Notes under the pieces: model-generated
Databases searched by the model: none
Seen by the model: the letters and a program-made list of their open reading frames with translations, nothing else
What the model was told of the DNA's origin: nothing
Translations under genes and position numbers: made by a program
Source: Closterium sp. NIES-65
Lineage: Eukaryota; Streptophyta; Zygnematophyceae; Desmidiales; Closteriaceae
Reading direction: 5' to 3'
Length of the DNA stretch: 64,000 nucleotides
Assembly (NCBI GenBank): GCA_948144175.1
Contig: CANXME010002590.1
Span: forward strand, 496,001-560,000
Shown: positions 10,473 through 22,437 of the stretch, one piece after another
Position numbering within the stretch: the first letter of the stretch is position 1
Layout: every line of letters starts with the position of its first letter

Positions 10473-10860
10473 TGTGAGAGTACGACGGCTTATGCCAGCT
10501 ATGCTTGCTTGCCTCTACTTTATCATGCTATTTCTAGCATAGGATAATTATATGCATGCATGAATTGCTTGATTTCCTAGGCTAGGTGCTTTCCTATATT
10601 TTATTATAGTTATAGCACCGAGCAAGGTTGCGTGCACCGAATTCTGGCTTTTCAGTTGCCACCGAATTGCCTTCTACCGAATTCGGTAAGGATCCGCTCG
10701 GGACGCTACGCGGCCCGCGGAACCTTCGCGTAACACCTGGTTACGGGGCCTTGTGTCGAGCCTATATATAGCCTCGTGTTGTACCCAGGTGGACATTCAA
10801 TTCAATTCAATTCGACTCAATTCTCATTCTCTTTTCTGAACTCGATCCTAGATCCTCACA
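10473..10860 (+). repeat. G2 5' LTR
   Basis: 388 bp, TGTGAG...CTCACA. It contains a TATATATAG element near 10770, a plausible promoter TATA box. Target duplication TATAG at 10468-10472. Confidence 0.94.
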
Positions 10861-10862
10861 CT

Positions 10863-10875
10863 TGGTAATCAGAGC
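10863..10875 (+). other. G2 primer binding site
   Basis: TGGTAATCAGAGC, two bases after the LTR. It matches the plant initiator-Met tRNA priming sequence TGGTATCAGAGC with one extra A. A tRNA 3' end annealed here would prime minus-strand DNA. Confidence 0.75.
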
Positions 10876-11289
10876 GGGTTTACACGCGAGGTCTTCAACC
10901 GCTTAGTTCCGGCCTTTAAAAACCGCGGGGGCGACGACGAAAGCGCCGATACGGGTATGTAAAACCAGTTCCGCGCAATTTTTCTAAGTCCCCCTCGATT
11001 CGGTTTTCGAACACCCCTCAGATTTACTGGTGGAAAGGTTGGAGTTTCGACCGTTCGATCGAGTTTCATCTCAACGACCCAGCGAATTTCGCCCAAAAAA
11101 GTTGGAATTTGGAGCGTCGGATCGATTTCTCCTCAACGGCCAAGATCAGACGCGAATTTCGCCTAAGGGAGATTTACGCAACCTACAGAATTCGCGCTCG
11201 TCGATTCTACAGTCAATTTGACTCGCAGTAAGTCGACCAGCACCTAGAATTTGATTATTTTTGTCGCGCATCATCCTGTAAATCACCAA

Positions 11290-12192
11290 ATGGAGGGCCA
11301 AGGCGACAACTACGCGACTACGAGCGACATCGCGAGCCTCCGCACCGACATGGAGTAGACGCAGGCGACGCTTCGTCGACTCGAGGCTTTTCTGACAAGC
11401 CAACCAGGGTTCGCCACCGCAGCAGCAGCGACCACAGCAATTGCAGCACCAACAACTCTAGCAGCAGTGGCGACACCGACATTTCACGGACCAATGGCAC
11501 CACTGTCGCCGAACCTCGAAGCAGCACCACCGAGGCTCCCGGAGGCGTACGATCCAAGCGCGAAGGGATCCGACGTCCGGCGATTCGTGGCCACCCTCAA
11601 AATTTACTCCGAGGCCATTGGCTGTTCGACCCCGCAACACGACGCAACAAGGATTTGGCTTGCAGCAACACTGTTACGTGGACCGGCTCTCGAATGGATT
11701 TACTACACCAACGTAGCCCGCGGGGAGAAAACGTGGCAGCAGTTTCGGGCAGATTTAATCGAGCGTTTCGAACCAATTAATACAACCTACATGGCGCGGC
11801 AGCAGATACACCGTCACAAGCAATACAGTAATGTAACACAGTACACGCAGCAGATGGAGTTACTGTTCAACCGCATCACCGACCTGACCGAAGGCGAAAA
11901 AATCCAGCCGTACACCGAAGGATTAAAAATGGAGATTCGGCGGCAGGTGATTGCGGCGAATTACAACAGCTACAGAGACATCGTGCGTGCTGCCGAGCGA
12001 TACGACGCGCTGACTCGAAGTCAACCCGAAACACAACACTTCACGCCGAACCGTACATTTGGCACGGAGCGATCGGCACCCCCCACGTTCACCGAACCGA
12101 AGGATATCGACAAATACGACGCGAAGCAGCAGCAGACTAAATGCGAATTTTGCGGCGCAGCGGGACATCAGTTTTTGTCGTGCTACAAATGA
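11290..12192 (+). pseudogene. G2 gag with CCHC zinc knuckle
   Basis: About 300 codons from ATG 11290 (MEGQGDNYATTSDIASL). An in-frame TAG at 11356-11358 replaces the CAG present in G1; after it the frame is open to 12192. The gag core holds YDPSAKGSDVRRFVATLKIY and GEKTWQQFRADLIERFEPI. The C-terminal knuckle CEFCGAAGHQFLSC is a perfect CX2CX4HX4C nucleic-acid-binding motif, and the TGA follows within a few codons. Pol lies in a different frame, so expression would need frameshifting or the frames have decayed. Gag would build the particle and package RNA. Confidence 0.88.
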
Positions 12193-12193
12193 A

Positions 12194-15040
12194 GAAAGCA
12201 CGTGCGGCACTCCGGGACGGAAACAGTGGAGCACCCCCGAAGTCAAAAAACAGGTATCGCCAGTAGCCGCGGATCACCCTTGCGATCGCGTAAAGATCCG
12301 AAAAGCAGGAAAAGGCGACGACGTGGCGACTTCGGAGTGGGTGAAAAAAGGAGAAAATGATGGCGCGAATTTAAAACATCACGACCGGCCGGCATCAGGG
12401 GAAATCGCCGAGGCGAATGGAGGCTCCGCGAAAAAAGAGTCTGGACCGACCGGGAAACTCTAGCCGAACACCCACGAAAGTAAGAATTCGTTAAAAGTAT
12501 CCTATAAAGATGCTCTAACGAAGAATATTGCTTCTCGTGGTTTTCAAGCCTTCAAAAAATTCAGGGGAGGTCTAGAGGCCAAGAAAAAGCCTTTACAAAA
12601 TATTCAGGTACCTGAGAAGTTGGGCAAAGTACTACGGAGCGTAGAAAAGGGTCATGCGTTCCGTGGAGTTAATATTCTCTCCCTTCAGCATAGTGTTAAG
12701 GCTCCCCGTCGCCCACAGGTGAAGCCTACACAGCTGCCAAGGCTTAGAGGAGACATCCACGCTCAGGAAAAATTATACAAGCATCGGAAAAATCCTCCTA
12801 CCCCCCAGGTGAAGTTGGAAAGCGCTGAGTCAGGTATAGGAAAAAGGGAAGGTATTAAGTTTGATGTACACTATGATCCTATTAACGAGACCCTCTTTGG
12901 CTACTCAGCACAGCAGAAACCACTACTCCTCGAGGTGTTATGCAATGGGCGACGCCTCCAGGCACTGGTGGACAGCGGTGCATCTCACTCGGTGTGTGAC
13001 CGCGGAGCATTGGAGAAAATTGGAGAGAAGGCGGAAGAGACCCAGTTTTCAGCAACCATGGTGGACGGTACGAAGCTTCCTATCCACGGCGAAGCATCAC
13101 TGCAACTGCATATAGGTGCATTGAGGTGGAAGCCGAAGCTACCAGTCACCAACATCAAAGGATTAGATTTTATCTTGGGGCGAGATTTCCTAAAGCGGTT
13201 CAACCCCGAGGTCGATTGGGTCAACAGCAAGGTGTGCAGCTACAACAATGGGAAGCGGATAGCACTGCGAACCTGGACGGATACTGGGGACGTACCTGAA
13301 ACGACACTGGCACGGTTCGAACAGACAGTGAACAAGAGTAACACGGGTTACCTAGCACTGGTTATGGCAGCAGCAGAGGAGGAGAAGCCGAGTTCCGAGC
13401 TACCTGCAGCAGTGAAAGAGGTCTTGGAGCAGTACAAGGATATAAAGCCCGACGACCTACCTGCGAGCGTACCTCCAGCACGCACCCACGAGCACGAGAT
13501 CGTGGAGGAACCAGGTGCGAAACCCGTCTCACGTGCACCATACCGACTGAGTCCGACTGAACTGACAGACATGAAAAAACAGATAGAGTATCTACTGGAC
13601 AGACAATTGATCCGCCCATCCACCTCTCCCTACGGCGCACCAGTTCTCTTCACTCCAAAACCAGACGGCAGTCTACGGATGTGCATCGACTACCGCGCAT
13701 TGAACAAACAGACAGTAAAAAACAAATATCCCATACCGCGCATAGACGACCTACTCGATCAACTGCGTGGAGCAACAGTATTTTCGAAGCTGGACCTACG
13801 ATCGGGCTACTGGCAGATCAAGATGGCAGACAACTCCGTCCACAAGACAACGTTCCGTACCAGATACGGCTCCTACGAATACTTGGTGATGCCGTTCGGA
13901 CTCTGCAACGCACCAGCAACGTTTCAGGCGGAGATGAATCACATCTTACAACCCCTGCTGGACGAATGCGTGGTGGTATACCTGGACGACATTCTCATCT
14001 ACTCCAAGAACATGAAGGAGCACGTGGAGCATCTGCGGAAGGTGTTCGAGATCCTGCGGAAAAACAAGTTCTACGTGAAGCTGTTAAAGAGCGACTTCGC
14101 CCTGAAGAAGGTGCAGTTTCTCCGGCACATGGTGAGTGCCGAGGGCGTACACGTGGACCCACGGAAGATCGAAGCCGTCAAGGAGTGGAAAGTACCAGAG
14201 AACGTGAAGGAGTTACAGCAGTTCCTAGGCTTCGCCAACCACTACAACAGGTTCGTGCCGCAGTACGCTAAGATAGCAGCGCCACTGACCGACCTTCTGA
14301 AAAAGGATACGCCCTACAAATGGGATACCCTTCATCAGCAAGCCATGGAGCAGCTACAGACAGCACTAACTACAGCGCCAGTACTCATCTTGCCAGATCC
14401 CGACAAGGACTACGTGGTGGAAGCAGACGCTAGTGACCAAGCAGTCGGAGCGGTACTGATGCAGGATCACGGACGCGGTTTGCAGCCCATCGCCTACCTC
14501 AGTAAGAAGCTACACGGAGCAGAACTAAACTACCCCATTCACGACAAGGAAGCCTTAGCGATAGTCATAGCCTTCAAGGCGTGGAGGTGTTACCTAGAGG
14601 GAGCCAAGACTACAGTCTATACTGACCACTGCAGTCTCAAATACCAGAAGTCACAGCCGACACTCTCACGACGACAGGTGCGGTGGGTGGACTTCGTGGA
14701 AACTCACTTCCACTACGACATCGTCTACAAGCCCGAGCTACACAACAAGGCAGACGCGTTGAGCCGCCCCGGACATGTAGCAGGCATCCAGCTCGACGGG
14801 ATGAACCCTCTGCTCAAGGGTCTATTCCAACATGGGTACTCCGTGGACGCAGAGATTGCTACAGCACAGACCAAGAAGCTATTACAGTGGGAGAAAGACT
14901 TAGCTGTAAGGAAGGGTTCAGGAAAGATTTGGGTACCGAATTACGCCCCGCTACGGCAGATCCTATTGGAGGAGTTTCACGACGTACCATACGCGGGACA
15001 TTTCGGGAGCAACAAGACGTTAGCAGGGATAGCAAAGTAG
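12194..15040 (+). pseudogene. G2 pol: protease, reverse transcriptase, RNase H, start of integrase
   Basis: One frame with a TAG at 12461-12463 (CAG in G1), then 806 open codons from 12620. DSGAS is at residues 118-122 of that piece. RT includes [37 protein letters not shown] (motif A) and the catalytic YLDD at 454-457. RNase H starts at [15 protein letters not shown], and its [12 protein letters not shown] end is typical of Gypsy. The piece ends at TAG 15038-15040 within the integrase HHCC finger: two His (HDVPYAGH) lie before the stop and CDTC after it. Domain order and motifs are diagnostic of Ty3/Gypsy. Confidence 0.93.
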
Positions 15041-15907
15041 TACTACTGGCCCGGGATGGCAGCAGACGTGCAGCAGTTCGTCACCTCATGCGACACGTGC
15101 CAGCGGATGAAGAGCAGCAAGCAGAAAAAAGCAGGGTTATTTCAGCCTCTACCCGTACCGGAGCAGCCATGGCAGGTCGTTAGCCTCGACTTCATCACCG
15201 GACTCCCTTCGACCTCAAGGGGGCACGATTCCATCCTCGTAGTCATCGATAAGTTCTCCAAAATGGGTCACTTCATACCGACCAACGCCACAGCTACAGC
15301 TGAAGCAAATGCTCGCCTCTTCTTCGACCGCATCATCACCATCCACGGCATCCCCGCTACACTCATCTCAGACAGAGACCCAAAATTCACCAGTAAGTTC
15401 TGGAAGGAGCTCATGGGACTGTTGGGGACAAAGCTTGCAATGTCTTCTGCATACCACCCCCAGACTGACGGACAGACAGAGCGACTCAATCAAGTGGTTG
15501 AACAGTTACTGCGCACAGCTTGCAAGGACGACATCAGCCACTGGGACACACAGTTACCAACCCTAGAGTTTGCTTACAACAACGCATCACATGCGGCCAC
15601 AAGGAAAACTCCTTTCTTCCTGTGTTACGGACGGGAACCACTCACACCACAGCAGCCAACTACACCGGCACACGTCCAAGCCGCACATGACTTCGTCACC
15701 ACCATGCAGCAGCTATGGGAGAAGACTCAGCGACGTCTCACCACGATGCAGAACTCCCAGAAGCAGTATGCCGATCGTCAGCGACGTGATCACTCAGTAG
15801 CAGTCGGAGATCAGGTGCTTCTTGACACACGCAACTTGAACCTGTCTCACCTCCCATCCAAACTCCGGCTTGCTTCTATGGTCCTTTTCTCGTTGAGGCA
15901 CAGGTGA
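15041..15907 (+). pseudogene. G2 integrase core
   Basis: Same frame as the upstream pol, resumed after the TAG. CDTCQRMK completes the zinc finger. In the open frame starting at 15056 the catalytic triad is D45 (VVSLDFITGLP), D106 (LISDRDPKF) and E142 (DGQTERLNQ), the last two separated by 35 residues as expected. The frame leaves homology near 15865-15876, where the GPY/F-type block YGPFLVEA is read in another frame, and it stops at 15905-15907. The enzyme would join element cDNA to chromosomal DNA. Confidence 0.92.
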
Positions 15908-16248
15908 CACTAGTTACATTCCGCTTGCGCTTACCAGATACATGGAAGCTTCACAACGCTTTCCATGTCCAGCTACTCAAGCCCTACAAGGACCCCAACC
16001 AACAGTTCCAGGGACGGCAACTACCGCCACCACCACCTGTTCTCATACACGATGAACCCGAGTACGAGATCGAGCGCGTTCTCTCTCATCGGCGCCGCGG
16101 TGGCAAGACTCTCAAAATCCTGATACGCTGGAAGGGATACGACCCCACTGAGGACAGTTGGGTTGCAGAAGCTGATATGGGCAACGCACGCCGTGCTCTC
16201 AAGGACTATCTTGTCAAGCAGGGTGGATCTCACGCCACCCTGCTTTGA
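15877..16248 (+). pseudogene. G2 integrase C-terminus with chromodomain
   Basis: Continuation of the integrase in the +1 frame from YGPFLVEA, through the conserved WKLHNAFHVQLLKPY block, to a chromodomain at about 16063-16230 (YEIERVLSH ... IRWKGYDPTEDSWV). The aromatic cage positions expected to bind methylated histone H3 are kept: Tyr of YEIE, Trp of RWKGY and Trp of DSWV. In chromoviruses this domain directs insertion to heterochromatin, which fits the nested TE setting. TGA at 16246-16248 lies next to the polypurine tract. Confidence 0.9.
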
Positions 16249-16258
16249 GGGGGGGACG

Positions 16259-16646
16259 TGTAAGAGTACGACGGCTTATGCCAGCTATGCTTGCTTGCCT
16301 TTACTTTATCATGCCATTTCTAGCATAGGATAATTATATGCATGCATGAATTGCTTGATTTCCTAGGCTAGGTGCTTTCCTATACTTTATTATAGTTATA
16401 GCACGGAGCTAGATTGCGTGCACCAAATTCTGGATTTTCGGTTGCCACCGAATTGCCTTCTACCGAATTCGGTAAGGATCCGTTCGGGACGCTACGCGGC
16501 CCGCGGAACCTTCGCGTAGCACCTGGTTACGGGGCCTTGTGTCGAGCCTATATATAGCCTCGTGTTGTACCTAGGTGGACATTCAATTCAATTCAATTCG
16601 ACTCAATTCTCATTCTCTTTTCTGAACTCGATCCTAGATCCTCACA
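16259..16646 (+). repeat. G2 3' LTR
   Basis: 388 bp, TGTAAG...CTCACA, preceded by the polypurine tract at 16247-16256. Target duplication TATAG at 16647-16651. Confidence 0.94.
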
Positions 16647-16931
16647 TATAGGCTCGACACAAGGCCCAGTAACCAGGTGTTACGCGAAGGTTCCGCGGGT
16701 CGCGAAGCGTCCCGAACAGATCCTTCTTGAATTCGGTAGAAGGCAATTCGGTGGCAACCGAAAAGCCCAGAATTCGGTGCTCGCAACCTAGCTCGATGCT
16801 ATAACTAAAATAACATGTAAGAAAGCACCTACCCTAGGAAATCAAGCAATTCATGCATGCATATATTTATCCTATGCTAGAAATAGCATAATTAAGTAAA
16901 GGCAAGCAAGCATAGCTGACATAAGCCGTCG

Positions 16932-17060
16932 TGAGAAGAAACAAGGAATGAATGAACTATGAATGAATGGGGTACAAGTACTAACCCTAATTGGTTTGTA
17001 CCCCTTATAGGCTACCCCAATATAGCCTACAGAATCTGCATAAGCTATAATGTTCTGACA
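16932..17060 (-). repeat. C2 3' LTR
   Basis: 129 bp, TG...CA in element sense; target duplication CGTCG at 16927-16931. Confidence 0.93.
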
Positions 17061-17275
17061 CACCCCTATAGGCAAAGTGGGGGAGAATAAGGGGTCACAA
17101 GACCAGTCAAGCAAAGCAAAGCAAAGCAAGCTCAGGGTGGATCACAAAGTCACCACACATTCCGAGCACAAGTTCAAGGCCACAAGGCCAGTTCACATGC
17201 AGGAGTACACATATATATAAAAAGGCTAGACAAGCAAGAGCAGGTGTATATATATATGTAACAGTACAAGCAAGG

Positions 17276-18470
17276 TCAAGAGGTGAGCAAGTGAGGCAAG
17301 GTAGGCACAAGGCCCAGCTGAGTACAGAAGCGCTGATGGTCACAAGGCGCAAGCGCCTTAGTGAAGATATCAGTAGTGTTGGCCTCAAAGGCCACGTACG
17401 CAAGACGCAACTGACCACGCTGCTGCAGCTCACGAGCAAGAAAGTAGCGGAGAGCAATGTGCTTCGTTCTGTGCTCTAGGCGATGCTCCCAACACAAGGC
17501 CAGCATGGCCTTGTTGTCTACGTACAGCACTGGAGGAGAACGATGAGGCTCTCCGAGGTCAGTCAGCAGGTAGGTGAGCCTGCGAAGCTCCTGTGCAGCC
17601 ATGGCTCCTGCGTAGATCTCAGCCTCACAACTGGAGCCGAGAACAGAAGACGAGCAAGTAGCCCGCCACAAAACAGAGCCGGAACCAAGGCTGAAGGTGT
17701 AATCCTGTGACGACCGCTGCGTAGCCTGGTCATCAGCCCAAGAAGCGACAGCGTGCCCAGTAAGGATCACTGGACTCTGCCCTCCAGGCAGAAGCCCCAT
17801 GCCCGATGTACTGCACAAGTAGCGCAACACCCTCTTCGCTGCAGCCATGTGCTCCGGTCTGTGTCTCCCAGGAGCAACATAGCGTGCGAGAATGCTAAGA
17901 GGGTATGCAAGGTCAGGTCGTGTGGAGGTCATCAGGTACATGAGGCAGCCAGCAAGCTCTGGGTACGGGCCACTCGACTCTACGGACTCATCCAAAGGCA
18001 GAGCTGAAAGCGAGTGGCGAGTAGACAGAGGAGTGGCCTGAGGCGAGGAGTACGTGAAGCCGAAGCGCTGACGGACCTGCTACACCATGTGTGACTGAGT
18101 CAGGGTAATGGTGCGGCGTGCTCTGTCCCGAGTGATCTGCAAGCCAAGGTAGCTGCGCAGTTCACCCAGGTCAGTGCATGTGTGTCTCTTCTGCAGCTCA
18201 GACTTCACGTGGGCCGGTCCAGCAGTGTCAGCTGTGGCAAAAACCAAGTCGTCGACGTACACGAGGATGTAGAACGGCGGTAGAGAATTGTCGATGCGCA
18301 GAAACAGCGACGGGTCGGCAGTAGAGGGAGCAAACCTAAGAGCCGCAAGCGTAGTCCTCAGTGTGTCGTGCCACTCATGCGGTGCCTGGCGGAGACCGTA
18401 GACTAGCCGCCGGAGGCTCCACTGGGTGCCAAGAGGAAAATTCCCAGTGAAGCCAAGTGGGCGGCGCAGC
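17276..18470 (-). pseudogene. C2 RT C-terminal part and RNase H
   Basis: RT from the QWSLRRLVYGLRQAPHEW block through YVDD (in FYILVYVDDLVF) to the RNase H end (TTDIFTKALAPCDHQ). Two open pieces, 18080-18715 and 17276-17995. A TAG at 18080-18082 (CAG in C1) follows the SQTHMV-type block, and a frame change lies between the pieces. RNase H residues are largely retained, although the GHADASW motif reads GHAVASW (Asp to Val), which would remove a catalytic acid. Dead copy. Confidence 0.88.
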
Positions 18471-18705
18471 TCGGCGGTCGCTTCACCCTGAAAATCCACA
18501 TGCCACTGACGATGTTCGAGGAGGTCTCCGGCATGGAGACCCTGGGCTGAAGGTTGATCTGATGCGCCGCGTACCGGACCGCAAACGGCCACAAAAAATG
18601 GGGGGCAGCCGCATGCATCATGGACGTCCATGACCATGCCAATGCGGCGCTCAGCATCCCATTTTGCTGTGGAGAGTCCGGAAGAGTGAAGGTCTCGCGG
18701 ATGTC
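18471..18705 (-). pseudogene. C2 deletion scar: integrase fused to RT fragments
   Basis: Integrase sequence up to the PRVSMPETS block is joined near 18513 directly to the RT N-terminal block NIVSGMWIFRVKRPP. That is joined near 18470 to the downstream RT block PLGFTGNFPLGTQW. Compared with C1 and C5, the first join deletes about 1.8 kb (integrase end, hinge and RT start) and the second a few hundred bases. Just upstream of the first join the frame also shifts, at IGMVMD/ARTSMM. Confidence 0.82.
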
Positions 18706-19890
18706 TCATGCACAACAGTAGGCTCGCAGAAGGCCAGAGGAGAACTCTCCGCCTCTGTCAGAGTGCAGACGCTGAACAGGAAAGTCCGAGCCGAAGCTCC
18801 GCCTAAGCTGGAGACGAGCTGCGCGGATCCAGTCAATCAACACCTCAGTGACATCACCCTTGCTGCGCAAGGGGAAGACTGTGGTGTAACGCGAGTAGTC
18901 GTCAACCACCAGCAGGAAGTAGCGCTCGTGACCCTGTCCACGGACGCGGGTTGGGCCCCACACGTCCATGTGAAGCGTTTGCAGCGGGGCCTCTGTCGGA
19001 GGAAACTGGGAGGAGTGAGGGGCAGCCCGCTGCCGCCCCTCGACACAGGGAACGCAGGTAGGGCCAGGCTCCGGAGGAAGGGAAGGGAGGGACCGGGGAA
19101 GACCAGAGACAAGGACACGGGAGGCCATGCTTCGGAGACGAAGTAGGGAGGGGTGACCAAGGCGGTGGTGCTTGAGGAGAGTCTCGTGAGACAGGAGGCG
19201 ACACGAGCAGGGGGCAGACTCAGGACCAGACCTGGACGCTGCAGCTAACACCTAACTCGACGCAGCTACCTGACCAGACGCAATGACCGGAGGAGACGCA
19301 AAGGTCAGTGTGTGCAGGCTCGACCCCGGCCGACGTGTAAACGTGGCCAGGTGTCGGCCTGTCCGAGCGTCCGTGCAGTGGGTCACCCGCTGACTCGCAG
19401 AAGTGAACTGGTGAACCCCCGCATCCTGTAGGTCAGCACCACTCACCAAGTTCGTAGAGAACGAGGGGAGGTAAAGACTAGATAGGGTGCCAGAGGGGGC
19501 CGCCGGACACAAGAAGCCAGTGGAGAAGTGAGCAAGGACAGGACCCCCAGAGGGGTCTGCCAGGGAGACTGCATCTGGCCGACCAAGCGGCGTGAGTGTG
19601 GTGCGGTCTTGAAAGAAGGAGCGAGAAGCCCCCGAGTCAAGTGTGAAGGTGTGGGAGGCCGAAGCCGATGCAGTACCTGAGAGCGCAGACTCACCAGTAC
19701 CGGAGGAAGCAAACGCACTAGCACCTAGAGCAGCAGCCTCGCTAGCACCAAGAGCAGCAGCCTCACCAGCACCTAGAGCAGCAGTCTGAATGTCCGGGTC
19801 GGGCGGGAAACACCTGTAACAGTCACCCTCATCACTAATAGACACAACATATATAGCAGCAAGAATAGCATCAAAGTCAAGGTCAAAGAT
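18706..19890 (-). pseudogene. C2 protease and integrase N-terminal half
   Basis: Open pieces 19252-19845 (197 codons) and 18706-19251 (181 codons) in one frame, separated by a TAA/TAG region at 19250. Protease DSGASRSFFQDRT is followed by the gag-pre-integrase finger (HRLGHPSL ... CVPCVEG), MDVWGPTRVRGQG with the first catalytic Asp, VVDDYSRY, and LHSDRGGEFSS with the second Asp. Just after it the frame closes. Highly similar to C1 and C5. Confidence 0.88.
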
Positions 19891-21178
19891 AGCTACCCCT
19901 GCCCTAGACAGCTCGCCCCAGCGAGGGATCTCAGTGGCCTCATGGAACTGGTGATGCCAAGCGTCCGTCAGGCGGCCAAAGAAGCGCTGGGTGGGGTGCG
20001 CACCCCCACACTGCTCACCCGCACGATCGCCGGTGCGCAGGACGTAGGTGCACGGACCAGTACCCCCACCTCGCTGGCGTGCAGCGTACCAGTCACGAAG
20101 CTGCTGAGGGGACAGGGTCTCCCGACTGCGCTGCTGCTGCTGGCGCTGACCACCACCGGAGCCACTCCTCTGCGAAGAGCCACGACCTCCTCCTCCTCCT
20201 CCTCCGCCACCGCCTCTTCCACCTCCGCCACCTCCACCACCTCCGCTCCCACCGCCACCGCCGCCGCCGCCTCCGCCTCCACTGCTCCTGCCGACACCTC
20301 CACCCCCGCCACCACTCCCACCACCACCCCCACCCCCTCCACTGCCTCCACCGCCGCCTCCACCGCCTCCGCTAGCTCCTCCCGCGCCCCTGCCCCCTTG
20401 CCCTTGCCAGAGCGACGCTTCCCACTAGGGGTAGACGCCGCATCGACCGACTCCAGACTAACGAGGTCGGCCGCAGCAGCAGAGGCAACAGAGGGCAAAA
20501 GAGGGGAGGGGGAACACCCCTCAAAGATGGGGGTGCGAGGGTCACCACGAGAGGCTCCTACAGCGACTATGCTCTTCTCTGCTTCTAGGAGGGTTTTCTC
20601 AAGGAGGTCAACGGTGAGAGTGGTGGGGAAACTGAGAGGAAGTGGTCCCCGACTACGCGAAGGGAGTCACGGAGACGGGTGACTATGTAGTAGAGGGTGA
20701 TGTACATGGGGTGGGGGTTCTTCTCGCAGAACTCAGCAGGAAGCGCAGCGCGGTAGAGAGTGTCACTAGTGCGGAGTTGCGTAATGAGGTTAGCGACTAT
20801 GGGAAAGGCAGCAAGGTCAAGGAAGAGGTACGGTAGCATGAGGCGGCTCAGTGCAGCAGTGGCAGGGGAGGAGTAGCGTGCAACTACAGCGTCGTACAAG
20901 GTCTGAGCACTCTTGTACTGGCTAAAGTGCGCACGCTCAGAGGTAGGCAGGTGGCGACGCACAGCAAGATGTGCAGCAGCATCGCGCGTGGCCCACTGTG
21001 AGCGAACATTGGCATCACCATCAGCGGCGGGGGCAGGAGAGGCACCAGAAGTGAGGTCAAAGAGGGAGAGGCCGTCTGCCCTATTGCACTGTAAGAAAAG
21101 CTGCAGGTCGTCGATCCAAACGTCAAAGTCAATGGCCCTACCCTCAGCGTCAAAAGCTAGGACACTAGGGGTAGCCAT
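19891..21178 (-). pseudogene. C2 gag
   Basis: ATG at 21178 (MATPSVLAFDAEGRAIDFDV). 197 codons are open to 20585, where a missing base in the PTTLTVDLL region shifts the frame. Beyond this lie the glycine tract (about 20185-20370) and the Cys/His cluster region near 20000. Gag core residues RAHFSQYKSAQTLYDAVVARYS are conserved. The C-run that is long in C5 and C6 is interrupted here (tggggtggggg). Confidence 0.87.
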
Positions 21179-22308
21179 GACAGCAGTAGACTAGCTGTAC
21201 GAACAGTAGGGTAAGGGCAGTGCAGGGGTAGAGGCGCTGCTCTTACCCGAGAGGGCGGCTCGGCGGCTCGGCTGCAGGGCAGCTCGGGTGGCTCGGCGGC
21301 AGGGCGGCTCGGCGGCTCGGCTGCTGGGCGGCTCGGCGGCTCGGCTGCTTGGCTGCTGAGCGGCTCGGCGGGTCGGCTGCCGAGCGGCTCGGCGGCTCGG
21401 GTGCTCGGCTGCTGGGCGACTCGGCGGTTCCTCTGCTGGGCGGCTTGGCGGCTCGGCTGCTGGGCGGCTCGGCGGCTCTGGTGCTGGGCGGCTCGGGGGC
21501 TGGGCGGCTCGGCTGCTCGGTTGCTGGGCGGCTCGGCGGCCCGGCGGCTCGGTCGCTGGGCGGCTTGGCGGCTGCGGCTCCTGATCAGGGACGGCGGTGG
21601 GGCCGGTAGGAGGCGGCGTCGGAGCCGGGAAGGGCGGCACTGAGGCCGTAGGAGCAGGCGCTGGGGCCGTAGGAGAAGGTAGCGGGGCCGTAGGAGCAGG
21701 GGCTGGGGCCGTAGGAGCAGGCGCCGGGCCCGTAGGAGGAGGCGCCGGGGCCGTAGGAGGAGGCGCCGTTGCCGTAGGAGCAGGCGCAGGGGCCAGCCAA
21801 GGTGGTGTCGGGTCCGGGAAGGGCGGCGTCGATGCCGCTAGGGCGGCTCACGGTGGGCCGACGGGCGGCTCGAAGGGCCGCAAGGGCGGCAAGCGGGGCC
21901 GACAAGCGGCGCAAGAGGTCGCTAGGGCGGCGCGCGGGGCCGGTTGGGCCGCTGTAAGAGGCGGCGACAGGCCGCAAGGGAGGAGGCGGCGACGGGCCGC
22001 AAGGGGGAGGCGGCGACGGGCCGCAAGGGGGGAGGGGGGGGGCGACTCCGCTGAAGGAGGCGGCGACGAGCCGCTGAGGGCGGTACGACGGGTCCGCGAA
22101 GGAGGCGGCGCGATAGGGCCGCTATGGGCGGCGCGACGGGCCGTAAGGGCGGCGCGACGGGCCGTGAGAGGGCCTAGCGAGGGCGCGCCGGTAGGGAGAG
22201 CACACGGAGCGCAACTCGGGCTGAGTGGAGCGCGCTCCGGGCAGGAAAAAAAAAATTGTAGTGGTGGGCCCTAGGAATCGTTCCCGTTAGGGAACCTGCT
22301 CGATACCA
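21179..22308 (-). repeat. C2 GC-rich leader and primer site
   Basis: Two arrays: 21249-21570 of gcggctcggc-type units, and 21595-22090 with a unit of about 18 bp, ggggccgtaggagcaggc. Next to the 5' LTR are the primer site (cctgctcgatacc on plus) and the GTTCCC/GGGAAC hairpin (22280-22295). Confidence 0.85.
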
Positions 22309-22437
22309 TGAGAAGAAACAAGGAATGAATGAACTATGAATGAATTGGGTACAAGTACTAACCCTAATTGGGTTGTACCCCTTATGGGCTACCCCACTAT
22401 AGCCTACACAATATGCATAAGCTATAATGTTCTGACA
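22309..22437 (-). repeat. C2 5' LTR
   Basis: 129 bp; target duplication CGTCG at 22438-22442, then the last bases of the G1 LTR. Confidence 0.93.

Larger units (their letters stand above)
10473..16646 (+). mobile_element. Gypsy chromovirus G2, full length, inserted in G1 LTR
   Basis: 6174-bp plus-strand element. LTRs of 388 bp each (10473-10860, 16259-16646) start TGTRAGAGTACGACGG and end GATCCTCACA. TATAG is duplicated at 10468-10472 and 16647-16651. Primer site follows the 5' LTR; a polypurine tract (gaggggggga, 16247-16256) precedes the 3' LTR. Order gag-protease-RT-RNase H-integrase-chromodomain defines a chromovirus of Ty3/Gypsy. The two LTRs differ at about a dozen positions by eye. 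Stops at 11356, 12461 and 15038 and a frameshift near 15870 make it non-autonomous. G2 and G1 belong to one family, so this is a family member jumping into its own relative. Confidence 0.96.
16932..22437 (-). mobile_element. Copia element C2, internally deleted, inserted in G1 LTR
   Basis: 5506-bp minus-strand Copia element with 129-bp LTRs (16932-17060, 22309-22437) that differ at about six positions. CGTCG is duplicated at 16927-16931 and 22438-22442. It belongs to the same subfamily as C1 but is about 2.1 kb shorter, because two deletions remove the integrase C-terminus, the whole hinge and part of RT. A TAG replaces CAG in RT at 18080-18082. Non-autonomous. Confidence 0.95.

Noticed and set aside
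19942-20682. 246-codon Ser/Thr/Ala-rich ORF antisense to the C2 gag glycine tract
   Set aside because: Mirror of poly-Gly codons on the other strand; the same occurs in C1, C5 and C6.
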